64,000 nt of DNA from Manis javanica (Eukaryota > Chordata > Mammalia > Pholidota > Manidae). Shown here in pieces: positions 10,611 to 19,920 of this stretch. A program made the translations under genes and the position numbers. Under the pieces are notes generated by a model. It did no database searches, had not been told where the DNA came from, and saw only the letters and a program-made list of their open reading frames with translations. Numbering within the stretch: position 1 is the stretch's first letter; each line of letters opens with the position of its first letter. Location: contig NC_133158.1 of NCBI RefSeq assembly GCF_040802235.1, positions 14,162,001-14,226,000 of the forward strand, in the 5' to 3' direction.

Positions 10611-10983
10611 CCATGGATCTGCTTCCCTTTGCGGCGGGTTTTCTGAGTGTCTAATGAGAACTGAAAATCGTGAAGTCAACCTGCCTAGATTTAAGTCTAA
10701 TGATGTTCACTTCATTATTGCCACCACTAGCACCATCACCGGTGTTGCTATTAAACATCTGGCAACAGGTACCAGGGAACTTGCACAAAAGTGCATCAGT
10801 ATTGATCCCACAATTTACTTTAAGGAATTTATTCCAAGTAAACAACTCAACTAGGACATAAGGATTTATGGGCATCGTGGGATTATGTTTTTTTAAAGGA
10901 GGCAAAACTTTGAAATAACCTACATGTTGATTAAATAGCAGTAACAATGGAATAATATATAGCCATTAAGAACTACCTAGAGG
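10611..10983. other. Unclassified non-coding stretch
   Basis: A 66-codon frame at 10654-10854 with strong reading continuity but no recognisable family lies here. No splice context supports it. Confidence 0.4.
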
Positions 10984-11432
10984 AGGAATTCTTAACTTTT
11001 CTTTTTCCATGGATGGACTCCTTCCCTTTCACATCTGGGGAAAACTAATGGATCCCTTCTCAGAATAATAGTTTGAACTGTATAAAACAGAATGCACAGG
11101 AAACTGATTATATGGAAATAAAGTGATCAGAAGATTTCAAAAAGTGCAATACATTAATAAATGGAATTCTTCTTTTTAAAGGTAAAAAAATAAAAAGACC
11201 TAGTAGTTGGTCTGATAGTTACAGTGTTAAAGCAGTGCTAAACATGAACGCATCAAGATTCTGTGACGAGCTTGGGGCAAATTCCCAGGCACTGCTAACA
11301 TACTACGATTTGTTGCTATCCCAATAATTGGAAGAAATGTTAAGTTTCAGTTAGAATTGGGAAAATATAGATGTAATCTTTTTCCTCACCCAAATTTATA
11401 AAGCCCCAGGTTTAAAACCCATGATCTAAACA
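10984..11432 (+). mobile_element. Ancient hAT-like DNA transposon
   Basis: The 5' end 'ggaattcttaacttttctttttccatggatgga' and 3' end 'ccccaggtttaaaaccc' are the imperfect inverted ends of an old mammalian element whose body reads 'ggatcccttctcagaataat...aaataaagtgatcagaagat' and 'gctaacatactacgatttgttg'. I recognise the consensus but not the family name with certainty. Confidence 0.5.
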
Positions 11433-11434
11433 GG

Positions 11435-11607
11435 GTTTAGGTTTGTGGGTCGCAGAACTTCTCAACTCCCCCAGTGTAGTAGGAAAGTGGGCATAGACAA
11501 TATGTAAACACACGGGTGTGGTTGTGTATCAATAAAACTTTATTTAATAAAACAGGCAGAGGGCCTTGATTGGCTGGTGGGCCATAGTTTGCTGTCCGTG
11601 GTCTGGA
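11435..11607 (+). mobile_element. hAT-type MITE, 5' truncated
   Basis: 'ggtcgcagaacttctcaactc', 'catagacaatatgtaaacac', 'caataaaactttatttaataaaacagg' and the end 'ggtgggccatagtttgctg' follow a common mammalian hAT non-autonomous consensus. It abuts the previous element. Confidence 0.7.
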
Positions 11608-11649
11608 GTATTATTATTTAACACAGAAAATGTTCCTAAAATGCCAAAT

Positions 11650-11905
11650 GAAAAGAAGCAGATTTTAATAATTATGCAATGTCCCATTTAGGTAAAGAAA
11701 AGTCTATCTCTCGGTATGTCTCTGTGCATGTGTACATAAACACACAAGCCTGGAAGGACCAACAGAATGTCAACCATGATCATTTCTGGGTGGTGGGAAT
11801 AGGAACAGTCTTAATTTTCTTCTTTATACTTTTCTATATCCTCTCATTTCTTTTTCTCAATCATTGTGCGACAGTTTTAGAATCAGAAAAATTCATATTA
11901 AATCA
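11650..11905 (+). mobile_element. Ancient LINE-type 3' fragment (L1ME-like)
   Basis: 'gcctggaaggaccaacagaatgtcaacca', 'tctgggtggtgggaatagg', 'tttcttctttatacttttctatat' and 'agaatcagaaaaattcat' follow a widespread old mammalian LINE 3' sequence. The same family appears antisense at about 31420-31765 and 56965-57165. Confidence 0.5.
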
Positions 11906-12550
11906 ATTGGAGGGGGCTTGACAGGTTCAACACACATGTGGAGCAGAAATCCCTCACGTATTCCTCCAACCATTCCTCCTTTCTGTGTCCTCAGCGAGAA
12001 GGAACTCACTGGCTTCCTCTTAGTCCCCTGAAACAAGGACACGTATGAATATTCTGTTTGATGCAGCTGACAACAGTATCCTGAAAACCAATCCATTAGG
12101 CTTGGCTGGACTGCCAAAGGGGTCCAGGGAACAAAAAAAGTTGATCTGTCTCCTGTAGGTCCCACCCCTCTGACCCTAGTTATAACCCTCTCGGACTCTA
12201 AGCATCAAAAGCAAAACCCATGCAGAGCCCAGCACAGGACTGGCAACCAGTTATCCTTGTCAATGTTTATTCCCTCCTTTCTACCTTCTAGAAGCCAGTG
12301 TTGCCAACATTGGAATCAGCTGCCAATCTCTTCTCTTAAATCTTCTCACTTGCATAGTGGGTACCTCCGGCTCTTTTACCAATCCCTTGCCAGCATCAAA
12401 CCCAAGAGTCAGTGTCTCTGCTCCTCTCAGGCCTTCTGCTTTATTTCTTGCTAACAGGACCCTGATGGTGTCAGGAATTATCTTTGCTATGTGTTTTGGG
12501 AAGGTGATCTTCTCCATCACCAGGGAGGACTGACTGCTGATAAGTGTAAA
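11906..12550. other. Unclassified non-coding stretch
   Basis: No exon or repeat family recognised. A weak resemblance to L2 in 12250-12460 is too poor to call. Confidence 0.4.
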
Positions 12551-12767
12551 TTAGTCGTTTTTCAACAGGGGCCACTTTGCCCTGTAGGGAACATTTGGCA
12601 ACTTCTGAAAACATCTTTGATTATCACGACAAGGGAGGAGCTTCTGGCATGCAGTGGGTGGAGTCTAGGGATTCGTCTAAGTTCTGTATAATGTGTAAGA
12701 CAACCTTCACAACAAAGATTTATCTTGTCCAAAATGTTAATAGTGCTGCGGTTGAGAAATCTTGACC
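12551..12767 (+). mobile_element. MER20 hAT-Charlie element
   Basis: Full-length MER20 layout: 'tttttcaacaggggccactttg', 'gggaacatttggcaacttctg', 'gggtggagtctagggat', and the terminal 'aatagtgctgcggttgagaaat'. MER20 is a non-autonomous hAT element of about 220 bases; some copies elsewhere act as endometrial enhancers in placental mammals. Confidence 0.9.
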
Positions 12768-13879
12768 TAAACAAATCTTAGTGATTTCATTTTCTTTGCT
12801 AGGTGGTGAAACTTTGTCCAGTGAGCTCAAGGGGAAGCCTCAGAGAAAATGATTGCTATCCCTGATATAAATAACACATGGCAGACACCACCCTTCCTTC
12901 TGGTCTTTGGACATTCTCAACAAAAGAAGTGACAAGTGGAGCTTTGGTGGCTTTGTCATTAATACAAAGATGATGGCAGAGATGAGACCTGAAAACACCT
13001 AGGCCCTCAGTGTCATTGCTGAGTCTTGCAAACAGCTCTGAAACCCCCATAGGGCTCCTGCCTGCCTTCCTGTTGGTGAAGTAATTTCATTTTAAAATGT
13101 TCTCTTAATTCTTTTTTCTTTTGCTGGTAGCCTAATGCACCTTGACAGATGGACCCCTCTACGTGGCCTTGAACTCTGTCGCCAGCCCTTTCTGGTGGAT
13201 AACTCTGCTCTGAAGAGAAGTCTTAAGACAAGATCATTCAAAGTACTGGGCAGCCTCTCTCCCTGCTCCTGAGACCAGGGCCTGGCGGGCAGAACCCTTG
13301 AGAGGCACAGCCGTGGCTGCCTGTCCTGCCAGCCTCAACAGCATTTTCTGCACACTCTCCTTAGGTTTTATGCCAGCTGAGGTGTTATACCTGGCAGCTG
13401 TCTATCTGAGCACTGATAGCAATTCCAGCAAGCTGAAACTCAGAATGCAACCAGTAGCTTTCAAACCCCATAAACTTCAGTTGGAAGAAGACCTAGGGAG
13501 CATCCGAACCCATTCTTTCAAAAGTCAGCCCTGAGCGCTCAGCCCTGTGTTTGGAGGGCTGACTGGGAAGAGTCAGTGGTGTGAAGTAAGGACTTTCTGA
13601 CTGTGGGATGTCCCTGTATGAGGATCCCTGGTAACTCTTATGATTTTAGGTTCTTTTTTTTTTACATGATTGTAACAGACTCATTATGAGGGTACTTTTG
13701 GCTACAGTGGCAAACCTACTCAGAGTACTTTAAGCACAATGGGAGTTACAGAGCCCGTGATATGCTCACAATATTGGGCTCTGTGCCCTGGCCAGCCCCC
13801 CAAAATTAATTGTAAGTTAATTCAGAGGCTTTCCTGATAAAGATCTCGCACTGAAACAATTATGACAAAGCACCAGCCA
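12768..13879. other. Unclassified non-coding stretch
   Basis: No repeat family recognised over 1.1 kb. A good-looking acceptor (polypyrimidine then 'ggtag' at about 13126) lies ahead of mixed-frame DNA, but I find no matching donor with an open frame. Confidence 0.45.
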
Positions 13880-14072
13880 CTTTATACATTTATCTTGAAC
13901 CATCACAATCACTATGCACGGTCAGTACTGTTTTTCCCATTTTGCGGATGATGACATTTGAAAGCGGAAGAGGTTGACTAGCTTGTCCAAGCCTGCGCAG
14001 TACGGTGTCCGTGGAATCGGACACATGCCAGATCCTACAGCGCACGCTATCCCCTCCACCACGCTGTCTCCG
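13880..14072 (-). mobile_element. MIR SINE
   Basis: Antisense MIR: 'ccattttgcggatgatgac', 'agcggaagaggttgactagcttgtccaagc', then a diverged 3' half ending in 'ccctccaccacgct'. Confidence 0.65.
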
Positions 14073-15240
14073 TTCCTGAGCATCAGAGTGTGTTGTGCCA
14101 ACTACAATCCCAGACCTAAAGCGGGTGCATCTAAGGGAAGGTTTTGTTGTACTGTTTTTTGCCAAATGGATAATGCTTCTTGGCAGTGAACTTTAAGAAC
14201 AAATTAAAGAGAAAAGCTGAGGAACGTATTACGGTAGAACAAACCCCACCGCTGTGGTTGAAGAGGAGGGAGGTTCGGGCAGGGCTGGGTTGCAGGGGGC
14301 GTGGGGCAGGGCGCAAGGATGGAGATCCTGCAGGCTGCTGGGTCGGATCCCCCGGGAGCCCCGTCCCTCAGGCCTCCCCTGGGGCTCCCCTCCAGCTTAC
14401 TGACCCTCAACATCAGGATGTTATTATGATGCTAAGAGCACAAGAGTTAGCATTTCTGAGTGGTTGCCAGCGCCAGGACTGTGCTATTCACAGTAATGAG
14501 GATGAATAAACCTCGACTAAGTGAACGTAGAATTTCCCTTAGTTCTCTCCAAACCTACTGAGCTACGGAACTTTGATGGGACCCAGAGACTCAGCAAGGG
14601 GAGGACCGCTGCCCAAAGGAACAAAGCTAGCACTCTCAGGAGCCTCATTTCTCACTACACCCCCAGGCCTCTCTGCTATCCATTCCCACCTCGTCCCCAA
14701 CTGAGTGCTTCTGCCTCCTTGTCTAGGCAGCTAATGTAAATGAGGGAAAGACACCAGAGTGAGGCAATTGGGAATGGTGGGGACTGTTACACCCAGAGAC
14801 CACATGCATGTCCCATCAAAAGGGGCTGGTTGTTGCTCAGCTCCAGGCAATTGCTGCCCTTAGGAATAAAGATCCAGTGCCGCTGGAGTTTAGTTCTTGA
14901 AGAAAAATCAGAAATGCAGACTTTCTTATCACATTTCTTGATTTTTGAAAGACTGTGTATGCCAGACAAAATCCAGAGTTTTTCTATAGGAAGCCAATTT
15001 CAACTCTGCTGCATATATGTGTAGGTTGTTCCACACCAGAACAGACATCTGGATTGGATCCCTGAGTTATTTTCTCTACAGTGTTTTGTTCAATATGTAC
15101 TTTGTGGGTCTATTTTCTTGTTTGCTTATTTGTTTTCTCAGTAAGACTCTCATGTTCTTATCTTCTGTATTAAAATGAAATTCAAACCTGATTAATCATC
15201 TTAATAAATGGTTCTTGCTTGTTTGTCTATTTTTATGGTT
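14073..15240. other. Unclassified stretch with a GC-rich patch
   Basis: No exon recognised. A G/C-rich patch at about 14265-14400 includes G-runs and a few CpGs. A MIR-like scrap near 14420-14510 is too weak to call. Confidence 0.45.
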
Positions 15241-15295
15241 CTTAAATTTCAACATGAATCAGCACCTCCTGAGCTGCTTATCAAAGATACTAATT
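15241..15295. mobile_element. MER5-like hAT fragment, left half
   Basis: 'aatcagcacctcctgagctgcttatcaaagatact' resembles the MER5A start ('atcacctgggaacttgttagaaatgc'). It is followed at once by an L1, and similar sequence resumes at 15787. Confidence 0.4.
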
Positions 15296-15786
15296 TTCCT
15301 ACCAATTCCACCTGGAGGCTTATACCCAGCAGAAATGTGTACACAAATTCATCAAAAGACATGTATTAGAATGTTGATAGCAGCATGAGTCATAAAAGCT
15401 GCATACAGCTGTCATCATCAGTCTCAAAATGAGTTAAAAAAAATACCCTCACAATAAAAACCTGTAAGGCAAAATGATAATGCATAAACTGCAACTATAT
15501 GCAATAATATGGATGAACGCCACAAATATAATGTTGAGCAAAAGAAGCCAGACACCAAGGAGTATATAGTATGTTTCCACTTATGCACATACAGAAAATG
15601 GCAAAACCTTATCTAGAGGTTATAAATCAGGAAAATAGTAACTGTTGCAGGGAGGTAGCGACAAAGGGGAACAAGAGGCACTTCTGGGGGGCTGCGGGTA
15701 TTGCTGGTTGTATGTATGCGTGTGTAAAAATTCATTAGGCTGGACACTTACTTTTCTGGACATTAATATTGCAATGAAAAGTTAAA
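15296..15786 (+). mobile_element. LINE-1 (L1ME-type) 3' end
   Basis: 'taccaattccacctggaggcttataccca', 'gttgatagcagcatgagtcataaaagc', 'aatatggatgaacgccacaaatataatgttgagcaaaagaagcc' and a 3' UTR ending 'ttaatattgcaatgaaaagttaaaa'. Diverged, with no open frame. Confidence 0.85.
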
Positions 15787-15838
15787 ATGCTAATTCCAGG
15801 GCCCTCCCCCAGACTGACAGAATCCCGTCTTGAAGCGG
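15787..15838. mobile_element. MER5-like hAT fragment, right half
   Basis: 'atgctaattccagggccctcccccagactgac' corresponds to the centre of MER5A ('aattctcaggccccaccccagacc'). It probably belongs with 15241-15295, with the L1 inserted between. Confidence 0.4.
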
Positions 15839-16410
15839 GGAGGGGTAGAGGAAAAGTCCCCAGGCGCTAACAACGAGGCTCATTTCCAGGAAGCGCATTT
15901 CTCCACTTTGAGAAAAACGAAGCACTTGACCCCGCGCTTATTTCCTCCACCAAGGGGCTTTTCCGCTCACTCTTGGCTAACCCGTCCACCACCTGCCTGT
16001 CCTAGTTTCTCTTGTATATTCCTACGCTTTCCTCCAAGCGAAGAGTGACATAAAATTCAGGGGCGTTCTTGGTACATTCAGACAGTGGCACTTGAGAGGC
16101 AGCTCTGATAATGTGCCAGCTTATAAAATATGTCTAAATAAAATAAAATGTTTATGGGGTGACTAAGGCGCCATATCCCCGGGGGGAAAAAGTCAAGTGT
16201 TCACCACTGCTGAATTTCAGCGGAATCCTGGTTTCCCTAGGGGAAGGAGAGCTGGGTGGAGGCCAAAAGAATCTGGATTTTCCTGGAAGGAAAAAGGGTT
16301 GATTCATGACCGAGGTAGAGGCGGGGAAGGATCGGCACTGCAGCCGTTTTGCGAGGTGCCCTTCCAAGCCTTGTTTCTGTCGGTGTGAGAAAGGGGAAGC
16401 TGAAAGATTT
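15839..16410. other. CpG-enriched stretch without recognised repeats
   Basis: About 570 bases with no recognisable repeat and roughly twenty CpG sites by eye, where neighbouring kilobases have only a few. It holds an AGGCGCCATATCC motif and several G-rich runs. It could be a conserved regulatory element or the edge of an untranslated exon, but no start, splice pair or open frame shows this. Confidence 0.4.
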
Positions 16411-16504
16411 AATTCAATTAACATTTATTTCCATTTTGTGCTCTTGCATTTAAGAATCCAGGAATAAACTGAATGCCAAAGGCAAACCAGGAATGAGCCC
16501 TTTG

Positions 16505-16598
16505 AAAAGCTTTATAGGGAGGTCAAGGTTGTACCTATGAGTTCCATCTGAGTCCCCAGCACCTGGCACTATGCCTGGCATATACACATGTTCAGTAA
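16505..16598 (+). mobile_element. LINE-2 3' tail
   Basis: 'gagtccccagcacctggcactatgcctggcatatac' followed by 'gttcagtaaa' is the L2 3' end. It meets a second L2 in the opposite orientation. Confidence 0.65.
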
Positions 16599-17165
16599 AG
16601 TCATTCATTCATTCAACATTTATTTATTGAGTACTTACTCTACACCAGGTACCATTCTAAGTATTGAAACAAGACAGAAGACCCTCACCTGCTCAAGGAG
16701 TTTATATTCTATGTGGAGGGAGACTAACCAGTTAGTTAAATGTGTAATATGTTCCATAGTGATAAATACTTCGGGAAAAAAAAATCAGAGAAAAAATAGT
16801 GGGCTGGAGAGGTGAGTAAGGTTGCAGTTTTACCTGGGGAATTGAGGAAGGCCTTACTGAAAATGTGATCAGAAACTCATAAATGATGAGGGACTAAGCT
16901 GTGTGCATATGTGAGGGAAAAGCTTTCTAGGCAGAAGGAGCAGGAAGTGCAAAGTCCCTGAGGCAGGAATGTGCCTTGTGTGTGTGAAGATGCCAGGCAG
17001 GCTGGAGGGGTTGGTAAGGAATGTGAGAGGAGGGAAGTAAAAAGTGAGATCTGACATTTGGTGGCGTGTGAAGGTCACTCCCTGGGAGGATTTTGGCTTT
17101 AATTCAGTGAGATAGGAGACATTGTTAGTTAGGTTTTAGGTAGGGGAGTCACATGATCAGACTAA
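16599..17165 (-). mobile_element. LINE-2 fragment, about 560 bp
   Basis: Antisense L2: 'cattcattcattcaacatttatttattgagtacttac', 'ggagtttatattctatgtggagggagac', 'aggaaggccttactgaaaatgtga', 'gaagtgcaaagtccctgaggcaggaatgtgcc' and 'ggagtcacatgatcagac' appear in the expected order. Good length for an L2 remnant. Confidence 0.85.
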
Positions 17166-17319
17166 ATATTCATGGAACAATTAAATATGGCACCGTACAT
17201 ACTGCAAACTGTTAATACACATTACTATATTTGACCTTCATAGCTACCTTAAGAGGTAGGAAGAACAGAAAGTATTTTCCACATTTGCAAAGGATTATAT
17301 CATAGAAATTAACAGCATA

Positions 17320-17522
17320 GGCTTTACAGAAGAACAGATTGGATTGGAATCCTGACTCAGCCACATAAGAGCCAGGATTCTGGGCAAGAGTCAGCCTCGG
17401 TTTCCCCATCTCTGCAATGAAGAAGACAACACTGTTGGGAGAGAGGATTGTATAAAATTACAAATAGAAATGCCTAGGTTGGTGTCTAGCACACATTGTG
17501 CTCAGTAAATGATACCGGTTGC
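17320..17522 (+). mobile_element. MIR SINE
   Basis: 'ggattggaatcctgactcagccac', 'ctcggtttccccatctctgcaatgaag' and the tail 'gtgtctagcacacattgtgctcagtaaatg' give a nearly full MIR. Confidence 0.8.
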
Positions 17523-17724
17523 TACCTTTTGCAGCTGGAAGAGGTTGTAGAGATCATCCAGCTGTGTAGATCTGTGAGATGGTCTCCCAAGAGCTGCACC
17601 AGTACCTGCTGGGGTAAATGCACAGGATCCTGGGCCAAGCCCAGATCTACCTAGTCTCTGACTGTGGATTTGGAATCTTATTTCAGTCATTAACAACTTA
17701 AAGTGCACGTATCAATGGAGCAGA

Positions 17725-17905
17725 AAAGCATAGAGGTTAAGGCAGCTCCAACACAGTAATGGACTAAGTTACTTAACTTCTTGAGTCTCACTTTTCTCAT
17801 CTGTGAAGTGAGAGCAAGAACATTGGCTACCGACGGAGGGTGGCGCACGGGATGCCTGCAAAGGCCGGAGAGCTCTGCCTGGAATGTACCAAACACTCCG
17901 TCAAC
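17725..17905 (+). mobile_element. MIR SINE fragment
   Basis: 'gaaaagcatagaggttaaggc' (MIR start) and 'ctaagttacttaacttcttgagtctcacttttctcatctgtgaagtgag' (core) are clear. The 3' part has decayed. Confidence 0.75.
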
Positions 17906-18712
17906 ATAAACTACCAAGCATGGTTCTGAAAATTACATGCATTGTTTGGATTTCAACTTAACTCATCATTTAAAAAAATTATATTACCGTGATTATTTTT
18001 TCACTTAAAAAATTAAAGTTTAGTTTAAAAAGAACTCCACATTGAAAAAGATTATCTAGGTACCAGCCCAAGTCATCCTACAGCTTCCCCAGGGCCACAG
18101 GGACCACTTACTGGGAGAATCACTGGAAGGAGAGCTCCAGGGACAAAAGGAATAATTCTAGGCTTATGTCCCTTGCTGGCGTTTTTGTCTCAAGGCCGGG
18201 GTAAGTATGTAACCAGTTGCCCCGGGGCAGAGAGGGAGAAGATGGAGAAAGGTGCTGGTTTCTTCCAGGAAGGCTGAAAATAGACATGTTGGTGCCAAGC
18301 TCTGGAATATTTACACAAGACAGGAAACCTCAGTGCACACAGGACTACTTTTGCCTAGGGAGACCTGGCAACCAATTAAAGTGGTTGTCAAACTGTGGGG
18401 CTGGGAGTCTACAAAAAAGAACAGATCTGCAGAGTTTAAGATTCATGCTCTAGGGCCATAGGAGCGCCACTCTGAACACACAATTCACACGGACTCTTGG
18501 CTGACTCCTCCTGGGTCATACTGCTTTTTCTATGCTTTTTTTGGGGTTAAAGTATGACTCAGGTATTTATGAAAAGGAACATAACATTTGGCTGAGGTGT
18601 AGCATAGTTCACTGCAAGCAATTTGCACCAAGCTCTCAAATATGCAAGAATACTGATTTTATTATTAAATAAGTGAGCAGGAATTGGAGAGAACCAAACA
18701 GAATTACTACCA
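17906..18712. other. Unclassified non-coding stretch
   Basis: No exon or repeat family recognised. AT-rich around 17960-18040. Confidence 0.45.
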
Positions 18713-18918
18713 CCAGCAACCATTTATCGAGCAACTATCCTGTGCCAAGAACCCTGCTAGAGACTTTTCACTGTTATGCACACAGTAAAAGGTGGTCTCA
18801 TCAGTCTCATTTTAAGGATGAAGAAATGTAGTGAGGTGAACTAACTTTCCTGAAATCACACGGCAACTCAGTCACAGAGCCCAGTTCAAATCCCAGCATG
18901 CTCTACACCAAAGCCCCA
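18713..18918 (-). mobile_element. MIR SINE
   Basis: Antisense MIR from 'accatttatcgagcaactatcctgtgcc' through 'tctcattttaaggatgaagaaatg' and 'cacacggcaactcagtcacagagcccagttcaaatcc'. Confidence 0.8.
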
Positions 18919-19457
18919 TTATGGAGATGTTCGGACAACAGACAGGGCTTTAAGGTCAGATAGGAAGAAAGCAGGCTTTAAGGAAGGCTGCTGTATCTGG
19001 GGATTGTGTGGAAACTGAGAATATAACACTATCTATCCTGGTTTGACTGAATTAGGAATGAATGTGAAACAGAACTCTGCAAAATGCTAGATCAACCATT
19101 TGAGTCTACACCTAACAGAGCGAGTCGTCAAGACTGGAAGACAAGGATGTATGTTTCCTGGAATTAGTTCCTCTGCCAGCCAGTGATACAACTGCAGTGG
19201 GTCCACTAGCTTCATACTTATTATCCTTGGAAGAGTCTGACCAAGCCACCTGCCTGTGCCTGTATACAATGGTGAAATCTGGTTAAGACTGGATAGAATA
19301 TCACTAATCCAGCTCATACAAAATGCCCTCTCAGCTGTCAGTTTCAACTTTGAAGGATGATCACATGATCAGATAAAGTTCAGATATGAAAGCTGTCAGT
19401 TAGACTTTTAGCATTCTGAGACGGAACATTTAAAAAAAACAATAACAATAATAACAA
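18919..19457. other. Unclassified non-coding stretch
   Basis: No gene or repeat family recognised. An 86-codon minus frame at 19087-19347 has no domain I know. Confidence 0.4.
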
Positions 19458-19648
19458 TGGTATGAACATAGTGCTTGATATATGCTAGACACTATTCTAG
19501 GAGTATTTTTCATGTGATAGTCTCTTAACCTCTCAGGATACCACTATTATCTGCATTTTACAGATGAAGAAGCAGAGAAGTAAATTTACCAAAGTCACAT
19601 ATATTCTGGGTGGCAGCACTTGAATTTAAACCAGGACAGGATAGCTTC
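19458..19648 (-). mobile_element. MIR SINE
   Basis: Antisense MIR: 'tagtgcttgatatatgctagacactattctagg', 'taccactattatctgcattttacagatgaagaagcagag' and 'ggtggcagcacttgaatttaaacc'. Confidence 0.85.
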
Positions 19649-19920
19649 ACAATTTTCAGTCTTCAGGATGAACTCTAAATAGTCATGCATCATTCTCAAG
19701 AGCCATGAATTGAAGTTCACTTGCTATGAGGAACTTTATGCAAGAAAGTAGGACACTTAGTGACTGAGCCCAGATCAATGAGCAATATCTGAATATCAGA
19801 AAATTTTGCTATTTTCTAGTTAACCTAATGTGAACCTATTATGGTAAATTATATGCAGTAGATGTTACGATGCTTTTGACTATAAGTAACAAAAATATCA
19901 ATAATAGTAGTTTTAAACAA

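Noticed and set aside
13100-13540. Possible exon after a strong polypyrimidine acceptor at about 13126
   Set aside because: No donor of similar quality follows with an open frame, and the 78-codon frame at 13298-13534 starts after several stops.
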